Source: Anolis sagrei (Eukaryota; Chordata; Lepidosauria; Squamata; Anolidae). From it: a stretch of 64,000 bases of DNA. This document shows positions 29,301 to 35,312 of the stretch, piece by piece (position 1 is the stretch's first letter; every line of letters begins with the position of its first letter). The translations under genes were made by a program, and so were the position numbers. The stretch lies in assembly GCF_037176765.1 (NCBI RefSeq), contig NC_090022.1, positions 86,811,891-86,875,890 on the forward strand, given 5' to 3'. Below the pieces are notes generated by a model. It was not told the DNA's origin and did no database searches. It saw only the letters and a program-made list of their open reading frames with translations.

Positions 29301-30707
29301 GTCATTAGGCTTCTGGGAGATGGAGGGGCCTAAACATCTGAATGGCCGCAGTTTGTGGCTGCCTGCCTTACATACATCAACCAAATCATAAATCAAACAG
29401 CATACGACTAAGCATAAAATACAATACGGCTAATTCCCCATAAGATAATATTTATTTATTTATTTATTTATTTGCGATGCTTATATGCCGCCCTTCTCAC
29501 CCCGAAGGGGACTCAGAGCGGCTTACAATATATATTTTCATACAATATATTATATTATATTATACAATATATTATATTATATTATTAGCAAAGTACAATA
29601 TCAGTATATATTACTATATTGTACCATACCATTATATTGTAATGTTATTAATGTAATAGGACATTTAAACCTGAAGTAAAAAAATTACAGACACCTAATA
29701 AAAACATTAAAATCACATGATCCAAACTCATAGACTGGGCCATTCCAGATGTCCATTACACATATTCCATATTTACTTCTTGTTTGATTTTGTTTAGATT
29801 TATTATTTGGCTTCTTATGTATGTGAGGGTGAATTTTGCCACTATTTGTTGTAAACCGCTTCGAGTTCTCTCCTGGGGTGAGAAAAGCGGTATTTAAATA
29901 GAGTAAATAAATAAATAATAAACAAATAACAACAAAAACAACACCACGTTAATCTGGAGGAGCCAAGATATCGCCTTGGCACTTGAAAGAAATCAGTTGA
30001 CACTCTTATTTTGTCCTCAACTCAACTGGAAGTCTAAGGAGTGGGGACTTTGCCTACCAAGGAGAGAGAGGGAGGACTGGTGCCTGAATGGGAGAAGGGA
30101 AGGCGGTGGGGGAGCAGTGCCTTGCCTGGCTGCTTCCTGCCCAGGGTGGGAGAGAAGGAAAGAGGCCGGGAGGCGCTCAAACTCGGGGGAGAGTTCACTT
30201 GGAAGTAGAACTTCCTTTTAAATGGTCGAGAGGGGCCTGCTGCTCCTTACTCACCGCGATGAGGGCGCTGCTGCTGCTGCTGCTGCTGCTCCGGCCCCCG
30301 TGTTGCTGCTGCTGCTGGGCCTGCTCCCCGCCCGCGGCGTCGGCGTCCAGCCCGTTGGCGGGGGCGGAGGAGGGGGCGGCGGGGCCCGGGGCCTGCGCGG
30401 CGGGGGCGGCGGGCGCCGAGGGGGCTGCTCCGGCGGAGGCCGCGGCTGGTGGGGCCTGGGCCTGCGGGGGCGGCGGGGGCTGGCGGTGCTTCCCGGCGCG
30501 CTTGGCCTTGGCCTGGAGGCAGCGCTGGTGGAGGGCGAAGGTCTGCTGGCGCTCCAGCTCCAGGCGCTCCGGGGAGACGGCCTGGTAGCGGGACTCGCAG
30601 GCGCTGTGGTGCCGCCGGCAGAGCTCGATCCGCCGGCGGAGGCGCTCCATCACCGCGCTGTGCCGCGGCACCGCGAACTCCGCCATCGGGGAAGGGGCCA
30701 GGACCAT
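9131..30707 (-). CDS. MAML1: Mastermind-like protein 1, Notch transcriptional coactivator (spliced, 5 coding exons)
   Basis: Coding exons in transcript order are 30707-30255, 18171-16765, 15562-15302, 12423-12309 and 10110-9131, joining to 3216 nt (1071 aa; human is 1016 aa). The N-terminal basic helix (about residues 13-75; key stretch AVMERLRRRIELCRRHHS) is nearly identical to human MAML1; in the family it lies along the groove made by CSL/RBPJ and the Notch ankyrin repeats. The acidic block at about residues 290-327 (NLNEQEWKELI, DEDMKDLF) lies in the p300/CBP-recruiting region. A Gln-rich segment spans exons 3 and 4. The acidic C-terminus (KNRTSEEWM, DLDELLGSH) corresponds to the second activation region. 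The protein acts in the nucleus within the Notch-CSL complex. The ATG at 30707 is the first in-frame ATG and aligns with the human start. Exon 1 carries about 45 extra low-complexity residues compared with human. Identification is by remembered family sequence, not by a search. Confidence 0.97.
10970..11130 (-). mobile_element. L2-like 3' terminus with (AAT)n tail
   Basis: About 17 AAT units (10970-11021) followed by TATACCCTGCCCTGTCTCCA and GGGACTCAGGGCAGCTTAC, the reversed L2-type terminal motif with its simple-repeat tail. Confidence 0.7.
11560..11720 (-). mobile_element. Old CR1/L3-like fragment
   Basis: CCCTGCTCAGTGCAGGATC and AATTTATTCCATTGCCAAGG resemble antisense CR1/L3 3' sequence. 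Divergence is high and the call is tentative. Confidence 0.4.
12309..12423 (-). CDS. MAML1: MAML1 coding exon 4
   Basis: This 115-nt exon encodes residues 708 to the first base of codon 746 (ends in phase 1). The acceptor is CCCTGTAG before GAGAAGCAA and the donor is CAG|GTAAATG. The product reads EKQRHHQEQQLQRHLTRPPP then QYQDQTPN and QQQVGQFTG, matching human EKQQFQRHLTRPPPQYQDPT. It is too short to stand out as an open frame and was placed by splice phase and similarity. Confidence 0.93.
12728..12925 (-). mobile_element. tRNA-related SINE with CATAAGTCAGAAAT-type tail
   Basis: Plus-strand text TTTCTGACTTATGGCGACTC and GTGTGACTTGTCCAAGGTCA is the antisense of a SINE whose tRNA head is at the right (inverse B-box remnant GGATTCACAC). 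Related copies lie at 16430-16660 and 26085-26250, with weaker ones near 39070 and 42232. Confidence 0.7.
13005..13310 (+). mobile_element. L2-like LINE 3' end
   Basis: Encodes LWNDLLEEVQQLNQLSEFKR-like residues (ORF2 C-terminus) on the plus strand and ends with a CTGCCTTGAGCC-type terminus and an AAAATTATTAT tail. Confidence 0.65.
13320..13740 (-). mobile_element. LINE ORF2 C-terminal fragment, unclassified
   Basis: Minus-strand translation gives CIVDVAIPSDSRIDEKQLEK, then IELQGLWHKA and, after a frame break, VPMVIGTLGAVPKDL, a conserved C-terminal block of certain vertebrate LINEs. Probably the same broad group as the fragment at 120-840. Confidence 0.6.
14230..14613. repeat. Foldback: two ~103-bp inverted arms
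   Basis: The arm at 14230-14331 and the arm at 14510-14613 are reverse complements at about 90 percent by eye (shared CGGATACCAGCAATTATTTT, TTTTGCAAAAGGTTTTCTGT). The spacer is about 178 bp and begins with a (TTA)n run. Confidence 0.8.
14847..15018. mobile_element. hAT-type MITE (terminal AGGGCCCTTCC)
   Basis: Near-palindromic 172-bp element: AGGGCCCTTCCACACAGCCC at the left, and its reverse complement with few changes at the right. Flanking 8-mers TTGCTCTA and GAGTTCTA agree at 5 of 8 positions, consistent with an aged 8-bp duplication. Relatives lie at 41878-42014, 45646-45796 and 57895-58036. Confidence 0.8.
15302..15562 (-). CDS. MAML1: MAML1 coding exon 3 (Gln-rich)
   Basis: Residues 621-707, phase 0 at both ends. 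The acceptor is TTTTGCAG before GACCAGAAT and the donor is CAG|GTAAGAG. It encodes YLNSQQQAAVMKQHQ and LLDQQKQREQQQKHL, the strongly conserved glutamine-rich helix of MAML1. Confidence 0.95.
15869..15888. repeat. (GT)n microsatellite
   Basis: About 10 GT units in MAML1 intron 2. Confidence 0.9.
16430..16660 (-). mobile_element. tRNA-related SINE
   Basis: TTTCTGTCTTATGGTGACCC, then TTTTCTTGGCTAGATCTGTT and ACGGATTCGAATCTTTGCCT. GATTCGAATC preserves the inverse B-box of the tRNA head. Confidence 0.75.
16765..18171 (-). CDS. MAML1: MAML1 coding exon 2 (p300-recruiting acidic region)
   Basis: This 1407-nt exon encodes residues 152-620, phase 0 at both ends. The acceptor is TTTTAG before CAGCTTCAT (QLHETVKRKLDN), with a NAG-shifted alternative three bases in, so one Gln may be optional. 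It contains SPQNGDQQNGYGD, KQEPPDDLPCMI, the conserved NLNEQEWKELIDELN and EDMKDLF block, and SSVLDYGNTKPLTHYK, all matching human MAML1 order. The donor is CAG|GTAAGTG at 16764. Confidence 0.96.
18430..18540 (-). mobile_element. L2-like 3' terminus
   Basis: TTTATTTATTTATTTAGAAC tail followed by TATATACCGGTCTTCTCACC and GGGACTCAATCCGGTTTACA. Confidence 0.65.
19002..19118. mobile_element. Short MITE with ~20-bp inverted ends
   Basis: GGCTGGATCGACACTGTCAA at the left and its near reverse complement (TGGCAGTGTCAATTTAACC) at the right. Family not assigned. Confidence 0.6.
19885..20460 (+). mobile_element. Decayed L2-like LINE 3' part
   Basis: Plus-strand residues such as QFKMLVLSFNGLND resemble the L2 ORF2 C-terminal block. 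It ends with a TGTAAACCACCAAGTCTACA-type terminus. Confidence 0.5.
20785..21515 (+). mobile_element. L1 LINE 3' remnant
   Basis: Plus-strand reading recalls the ORF2 end (HMWWTH-like, then an AARVLLTQK-like block) and is followed by an A-rich 3' UTR ending TTTAAAATGTAATAAAATAT. Heavily decayed. Confidence 0.5.
21641..21760. mobile_element. hAT (Charlie-like) MITE, CAGTGGTTCC ends
   Basis: 120 bp with inverted ends CAGTGGTTCCCAACTTTTG and CCAAAAGTTGGGAATCACTG. Flanking 8-mers AACTACAG/AACGAAGG are partly alike, as for an old 8-bp target duplication. Confidence 0.8.
22659..22740. mobile_element. Tigger-like MITE end
   Basis: GGTTCCAGGATCACCATATG and GTGCTCAAGTCCCATTATA match the start of the element at 62318. 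Cut off by the CR1 copy that follows. Confidence 0.45.
22741..22968 (-). mobile_element. CR1 LINE 3' end with ORF2 C-terminus
   Basis: Minus-strand translation RKNFLTVRAVQQWNSLPRSV then EATSLEAFMQRLDGHM is the conserved CR1 ORF2 end; the plus strand shows AATCACAGAGTTGGAAGAGA. Confidence 0.8.
25455..25505 (+). mobile_element. Penelope-like or LINE 3' terminus (solo end)
   Basis: CACAACAACCCAGTGATACC then GGCCATGAAAGCCTTTGACA, the terminal 50 bases of the repeat seen in full at 1782-2110. Confidence 0.55.
26085..26250 (-). mobile_element. tRNA-related SINE
   Basis: GTGTGCCTTAAATCATTTCT, ACCTATCACAGGGTTTTCTG, then GGGAATCAAACCCTGGTCTT (inverse B-box remnant). Confidence 0.7.
27690..28170. repeat. 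Triplicated MAML1 intron-1 segment, copy 1
   Basis: Matches copy 2 with a period of about 525 bp over several hundred bases; for example CCTTTATTCTGGCCAC, GCAACTTCCTGCCCAG and GTGCCACCTAGTATTT recur in order. Followed by the shared block CAGATCTTACATTTC. Confidence 0.75.
28245..28710. repeat. Triplicated MAML1 intron-1 segment, copy 2
   Basis: Direct, nearly tandem copy of 27690-28170. It contains GACTTCCTGCCCAG, GTGCCACCTAGTATTT and AGCCAGATCTTACATTC in the same order. Confidence 0.75.
28715..29110 (+). mobile_element. L2 LINE 3' part
   Basis: Plus-strand translation TKDRAFSVVAPWLWNSLPSE then IRSVPSLLAFRKRTK is the L2 ORF2 C-terminus, followed by its 3' UTR. Confidence 0.75.
29229..29365. 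mobile_element. hAT MITE with perfect 8-bp target duplication
   Basis: CAGGCATCCTCAAACTGTGG at the left end and the near reverse complement ending GTGGCTGCCTG at the right. It is flanked on both sides by CCTTACAT (29221-29228 and 29366-29373), an exact 8-bp duplication. Inserted into an L2-like 3' end. Confidence 0.88.
29448..29660 (-). mobile_element. Composite retroposon copy A (L2-like end plus AT block)
   Basis: (TATT)n, then TATGCCGCCCTTCTCACCCC and GACTCAGAGCGGCTTACAAT, then an AT-only block with ATACAATATATTATATTATA. Lacks the minisatellite seen in copies C and D. Confidence 0.65.
29796..29930 (+). mobile_element. L2-like 3' terminus
   Basis: TTGTAAACCGCTTCGAGTTC and GAGAAAAGCGGTATTTAAAT, then (AAAT)n, the usual end of lizard L2 copies on the plus strand. 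Confidence 0.65.
29945..30235. repeat. Triplicated MAML1 intron-1 segment, copy 3 (next to exon 1 donor)
   Basis: GC-richer and more diverged copy directly beside the exon 1 donor at 30254. The shared order is CTTGAAAGAAATCAG, CAACTGGAAGTCTA, TGCTTCCTGCCCAG, CTCAAACTC and TTCACTTGGAAGTAG with ACTTCCTTTTAAAT. It may be the original from which the other two arose. Confidence 0.65.
30255..30707 (-). CDS. MAML1: MAML1 coding exon 1 (Notch/CSL-binding helix, then low-complexity tail)
   Basis: This exon encodes residues 1-151 and ends in phase 0 at a strong donor (GCG|GTGAGTAAG). Residues 1-76 follow human MAML1 almost position for position. After KAKRAGKHRQ the sequence turns into Pro/Ala-rich, Gln-run and Ser-run low complexity (5 Gln and 8 Ser in a row), longer than in human. 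The Gln and Ser runs both come from CAG/AGC trinucleotide repeats read in different frames. The start context is weak at -3 (C), with G at +4. Confidence 0.95.
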
Positions 30708-30751
30708 AGGAGGCGAGGCCAGAGGAGAGGACGGAGACGAGGGAGAGGGAC

Positions 30752-30781
30752 TCACCAAGCCGGCGGGGGCGGCGGCGCCAT
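30752..30781 (-). CDS. Possible 9-codon upstream ORF in MAML1 leader
   Basis: ATG at 30781-30779 has a good initiation context (G at -3, G at +4) and encodes MAPPPPPAW before TGA at 30754-30752. It is out of frame with, and ends 44 nt before, the MAML1 ATG at 30707. The last codons overlap a strong potential splice donor (TTG|GTGAGTCC), so the segment could be removed or end an alternative first exon. It is real only if the transcript starts upstream of 30781. Confidence 0.35.
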   Translation of the reverse strand: MAPPPPPAW

Positions 30782-31200
30782 GTCCGAGCACCGGCCTGCC
30801 CTTGGTCCCAACTTCAGCGCCGCCTCCTTCTCCTCCGCTAGGCCGCACCAGGCCCCGCTCCCTGCCTCAGGCCCAAAGGCGCCCCGGCCTCCCCAGACCC
30901 ATTGTTATCCTCGCCTCGGCCGCCGCCATCTTGGAATGGCTTTGCCCCCTTTGCCTCCCTTCCCCCAGCTCCGAGGGGGCGGGCTTCCCGACGCGGCGGC
31001 GGCGTCACGACCCGCGAGCTCACTGGCTGCTGCGCTTTGACTGGCATTCGGGCCAGCCAATAGTGCAGGAGGAGGACGGGATGGGGAAGGAGGGAACTTT
31101 TTTTCACCCGAGCTTTTCCGTCTCCCCCTCCCCCCACCTTTCCGGAAGAAGATAAGGGGCGGGGCTTCATGATTGACCCCGCCCAATCAAATGGAAGCTA
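30780..31200 (-). promoter_or_regulatory. MAML1 promoter, CpG- and GC-rich
   Basis: GC-rich sequence lies immediately upstream of MAML1 exon 1. A YY1-type site AAGATGGCGGC reads on the minus strand at 30932-30922; such sites usually sit just downstream of the start of TATA-less promoters. Further upstream are a CCAAT box near 31056-31060, an ETS-type CCGGAAG near 31141, a GC box (GGGGCGGGGC) near 31155 and another CCAAT near 31183. No TATA box is evident. Confidence 0.7.
30922..30932 (-). promoter_or_regulatory. YY1-type initiator-proximal site
   Basis: Exact AAGATGGCGGC on the transcribed (minus) orientation, about 215 nt upstream of the MAML1 ATG. The orientation and position are those usual for YY1 sites near transcription starts of housekeeping genes. 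Confidence 0.6.
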
Positions 31201-31505
31201 GAATCATAGAATCCTAGAGTTGGGAGAGACTTACTGGGCCATCCAGTCTAACCCCGTCAAGAAGCAGGAAAATCGCATTCAAAGCCCCCCGCCTCCTACA
31301 GATGCCCACCCAGCATTATTTCTCAACCTGTTGGTCCCCTCAGCTTACAACTTACAGAAATCCCAGCCATTTACCTGCTGTGAGAGTTCAAGGCCAAAAC
31401 ATCTGGAGACCCACTGGTTTAAAAGCCTCCAAATGAGCCCCCACCACACTCTGGGGCAGAGAGTTCCACTGCTGAACAGCTCTCATCGTTAGGAAGTTCT
31501 TATAT
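31199..31505 (-). mobile_element. CR1 3' end split by a hAT MITE
   Basis: CR1 antisense text (AATCATAGAATCCTAGAGTT) stops at about 31315 and resumes at 31421 (AAAAGCCTCCAAATGAGCCC). The 105 bp between (TTCTCAACCTGTTGGTCCCC to GGAGACCCACTGGTT) is a decayed Charlie-like MITE. It lies just upstream of the MAML1 promoter. Confidence 0.75.
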
Positions 31506-32039
31506 TTGTATGCTGTTCCTCTGAATGGGAAAAGGAAAGCTGGGAGAGGCGACTTCATAGAGTACAAAAAGGACAGAGCTCCCCTCAGGACAGCCAGAAG
31601 TCAAATCAGATTGTCCTTTTAAAAAGATTACTAGAGAAACAGTACTTACAAGACACCCCCCCCCCCCTTCAGACTTCAATTAATGACCTTTTCAAGCTTT
31701 TGCATTCGTGCATCTTCTAACCATTACAATATACCTCACAGCAAAAGATATACAAAGCAAACTGGAGAACAAGGTTTTATCAATTGAATGGAAATAAATA
31801 AATAAATTGAAATAAATTTCCTGACAGCTTGTAGAACTGCATTTCCCATCATGTCCATAATTACCAATACTAACAGACTGAATAAGACACATTTTGAAGA
31901 GCAAGACAATTTTTTAAAATAATTCAGGTGACTTAGACCTCTAAAAGCTCATTATATGTTTACTTGAACTATTTTTTTTTAAAAAAAATACCGATTAATT
32001 CAATTTAGTTAACGCTGAAGTTATTATCTCAGCTGATTG
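31506..32039. other. Intergenic CANX-MAML1 spacer
   Basis: Short poly-C run at about 31658-31668 and (AAAT)n near 31795; otherwise nothing recognised. Confidence 0.6.
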
Positions 32040-32195
32040 TGTAAACTAAGCAGGTTAAGCTCTGAACAGTACTTGATGGGAAACAGTCAACGAGTGCCAG
32101 ATTTTAGAGGAAGGAATTGGCAAACCACCATCTGAATATTCCTTGCCTAACAGAGATGACTTGAAGGCATGGGCACACACGGAAATCTACAAATG
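32040..32195 (+). mobile_element. 5S rRNA-derived SINE remnant
   Basis: AAACTAAGCAGGTTAAGCTC and CAGTACTTGATGGGAAACAG correspond to the internal promoter part of 5S rRNA (CTAAGCAGGGTC, TAGTACTTGGATGGGAGACC). A SINE tail ending GATGACTTGAAGGCATGGGC follows. Not a functional 5S gene. Confidence 0.75.
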
Positions 32196-32400
32196 AATCA
32201 AGATGGAATCTTTTGTTTTAAAACATTAAGCTAGATGTATTTTCAGTACATCTCAAACGGAAAGCTAGACCAACATGTTTTTTGCATGATATTTAGTTCT
32301 TTCAGAACCATTTGGTCTCTTATTCATGCCCTAATACTAAACTCCAAAGATTAAAAACATTATAGTAAACTAGACAATAGAAAATAGTGGTTTATGTTTC

Positions 32401-32406
32401 TTTATT
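32401..32406 (-). terminator. CANX: Candidate CANX polyadenylation signal AATAAA
   Basis: AATAAA on the minus strand, the last hexamer before the intergenic repeats (5S-type SINE, CR1) and the MAML1 promoter. Choice among several hexamers is by position only. Confidence 0.4.
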
Positions 32407-35258
32407 AATCAGAGTATGCTTACATTTGTTCATAACTTAACCAATATATTTATATGCATACTGCATCTTCAGATTTATCATTTTTATAACAGTCAGGACT
32501 TATGAGAAAATCACAGTCTTTTTTTCCAACACTTTAAGGGGGGTTGCATCTGAAACTTGTATGGAGGCAATACTGGCATTAGAAGACTATAGCTGAAGAG
32601 AAGGCAGAAGGGTGCCAAGAAAAAGCACCATATTTACTGCCACAAATCAAGTGGAGCTAAGCTTTCAAGACCCAGGGTACTTTTTCCTCATTAATGGTTG
32701 ATTGTATATGATTCCCCTGTCATCTGCAACATCCACATATGAAACTCAGTGCATTTTACATCAGCATTTTAAACATGTGCAACTTTGCAGTGTTATTTTC
32801 AGAAAGACCAGTTGTTCATCAAAGAACGTTATCTTGATGAAAAAGTGTCTACTTTTACCCAACACACTAACACCAATGGATTTGAAGCTGCTGTGATGGT
32901 CTTTATTTTCTGAACAAAATAAAAATCAAGTAAGTAGTCTAACATCCCATTCACCTTGCTATTCCCTTCTGTGCAATAATACATTTTCTATATGGTCTTA
33001 ATATATGGAATTATTTTCCTGCTATCAGTTCAACTCTATCAGCACAAAATATTTCATACATCCAAATATACTTTCTTCAAACTTAAAAAAATAACCATCC
33101 TTCAAGTCACAGCACTTCAATTATTTGGAAACTCAACAACTTCATAATACATGAACTCTTGTTTAACTTCAAGATAGCAGATATGATATTTTCCTGGTGT
33201 AGAATATTCTGTAATATGGATTCACCAAGACACATTGGGATCAAGATTTTTGAAATACATAAACTTTAAAAACAAAAGTTATTGTAGTGCCTTTGCAAAT
33301 TTTGCTGACATAAAAAAGCCAAAACATGCAAACAGCAGAGCATTCTGGAGAAACCCCTGTGAATATCAAACGTATTACACCTTTAGCTTTAGATTAAGCA
33401 TTGCCTCCTGACATTATCTAAAAAGAAGTTCATTTCAGCAACTATTTTGGAAAGAAAGGAATATGTGTTCTATGGAAAAATAAAGGAACAAAACAGCTTC
33501 TTCAAAAGACAGCATTAACTCAAGCATTAAAATTAGTTCTAACTCCGAGTTGTTAAATACCCAATGCAAGTGCAGAAAAAAATGGATGCGAGGCAGCTAT
33601 GAACAGTATTTTTATCCAGTGCCTGAACAACTAAAAAGAGCAAATGATTCAAGCACAGTCTGCAAGTTCTGTAGCTTCAAATGCGGCAGCATGTGGAAAA
33701 ATCAAGGAACTAGAAAATGTTACAAGATGCAACAATCTGGCTTTTAAAAGCAAAATAGTCCTTAAGTAGATTTTAAAGCTTCATTTAAAAACAAACTATG
33801 CACTGACTAAATCAAGAAGCTCCATAGCACATTTATGATTACATGTTTGGACACGACAGTCATATTTTGCAGGCAGCAAAATTCTCAGTTTGGTTTCTCT
33901 GATAAACTTGGAAGTGTTGTATTCAGTGCACTTACAACAGGTTTGCCCCTATGAGCAAACAGTAGCCTACTGTCGATGAAGCATTTTTCTTCTATTATCT
34001 CCTATCTCTCACCACCAGAACTGAGTTTCATCTTTAGAGATATTTAAGATGATCATCTGCAATCCATTCAAAGTGGGATTCTGAATGGTTAGATACTCAA
34101 ATGCAATACACTTTTAAGAATTTATTTAGCTGGAACTGGAAATCCCTACATTCACAATGGTTTGATACATGAATAGCAGTATGTTTCATAGACCCAATGA
34201 GTTTTCACATGCTCCTTCCTCAGCTTCAAATACTGATATTTCCATTCAATGTAAGTCTATTTAGATTGCCTGATCACTGTGAATGAATGTACATACAACA
34301 GGCACAATTAGAAAATTAGCAACACTGTCCATTCCACAGTGTTTAGAACCCAGAAATAAGTAATTCTAGGTTTGCAGGGTTTTGTTTTTTTTAAAAAAGC
34401 ACACTATAGACTGAACAGTGAGTTGAACATATGTAGTTTACAGCAACTAAGCTGCATTCTGAAGGAATTGCACAGCAACAGATAGAAAGAGGAAGGAGCT
34501 TTTAAAACCACAGGGGAAATTGTAAAAAGAAAGAAGACAAACCTCATACTGAAGACAATTTAAGGCCTAAAGCAAGAAGACGGTCCAACCTTAATCTTTG
34601 TACCCTAAACCAAAATCTGCTCCCAAAGTTAGGCTGATTATGAATACTGTTTAACCTGGGCAGTGCCCATGGCCAACATATAGATTTCATGGCCTCATTG
34701 TGGTTTTTCCACCAACAAGAAAGAAGGACTTGAAAAAAATTATCTTAAAGGATTTTAACTTCTGCTTTCATTGAATGAACTGGAAACATGAAGGTAATGG
34801 CATTGACTCATTTACTTTAACATGATCAAACTAAGGGAAATAAATGTTCAATAAAAATGTCCATGTTTACAAAAAAATATATAAAATTGTATATGTAGTA
34901 TTTTTCTAAGGGTTGGTGTTCATTTCCATTGACAGATTAATACATTAATTTAAGCCAAGGTTTTGAGACTGGCAATTCTATCATTCTATTTAAAAACAAA
35001 GAAAAATGTTAGTTCTTGTAACATTCCAGAAATTTATAGCTGGGTTGTGTTAAATGCATTCTTTTTCTACAGGATTTTTCTACTTAAAAACACAATGCAA
35101 GTATTTGACCGCTAAACACCCATTTACACTGGAGAGCATTTGACAGGAACCTGTGGATGGTGAATCTTGAGGTTTTTTGAGTTTCAGCAAAAAGTATCCA
35201 AGGTCCTCTCCCAAAACCATGTTGGGGAAAATGAATCAGATCAAGTTCTTAAGATATT
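32401..35258 (-). other. CANX: Probable CANX 3' UTR
   Basis: About 2.9 kb of AT-rich sequence with no recognisable repeat follows the stop. A minus-strand AATAAA lies at 32406-32401, with T/GT-rich sequence beyond it; another hexamer near 32900 could serve a shorter form. Length is similar to the long human CANX 3' UTR. The end is inferred. Confidence 0.55.
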
Positions 35259-35312
35259 TCAATCTTTTCTTGGTTTTCTGTTTCTGGGTGATCTATTCAT
35301 AATTTCTTCCTC
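35259..35312 (-). CDS. CANX: CANX exon 15: C-terminus and stop
   Basis: 54 nt encoding [17 protein letters not shown] and TGA. The motif [10 protein letters not shown] is the invariant calnexin tail with the phosphorylated SPRN site and the basic ER-localisation end (RKPRRE in human, RKPRKD here). The acceptor is ATCTTTGTAG. Confidence 0.95.
   Translation of the reverse strand, partial: EEEIMNRSPRNRKPRKD

Larger units (their letters stand above)
28955..29795. repeat. Inverted pair of L2 3'-UTR pieces
   Basis: 28955-29075 and 29665-29795 are reverse complements at about 85 percent by eye (AATATGGAATATGTG, TCTGGAATGGCCC, TTTGGATCATGTGATTTTAA). The spacer of about 590 bp holds other repeats. 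Confidence 0.7.
18172..30254 (-). other. MAML1: MAML1 intron 1 (12.1 kb)
   Basis: The large first intron contains L2, L1, CR1, MITE and Penelope-like fragments listed separately, plus a segment present three times toward its 5' end. Stretches 18.55-19.0, 22.97-25.44, 25.51-26.08 and 26.26-27.6 kb show no repeat or exon that I can identify. Confidence 0.85.

Noticed and set aside
30222-31040. Long plus-strand open frame (272 codons) over the MAML1 promoter and exon 1
   Set aside because: It is the antisense of a GC-rich exon with few stop codons; its residues are Gly/Ala/Arg/Leu repeats and show no domain. The minus strand is clearly coding.
32040-32120. Possible 5S rRNA gene
   Set aside because: Only internal words of 5S remain, with gaps and changes, followed by a SINE tail.
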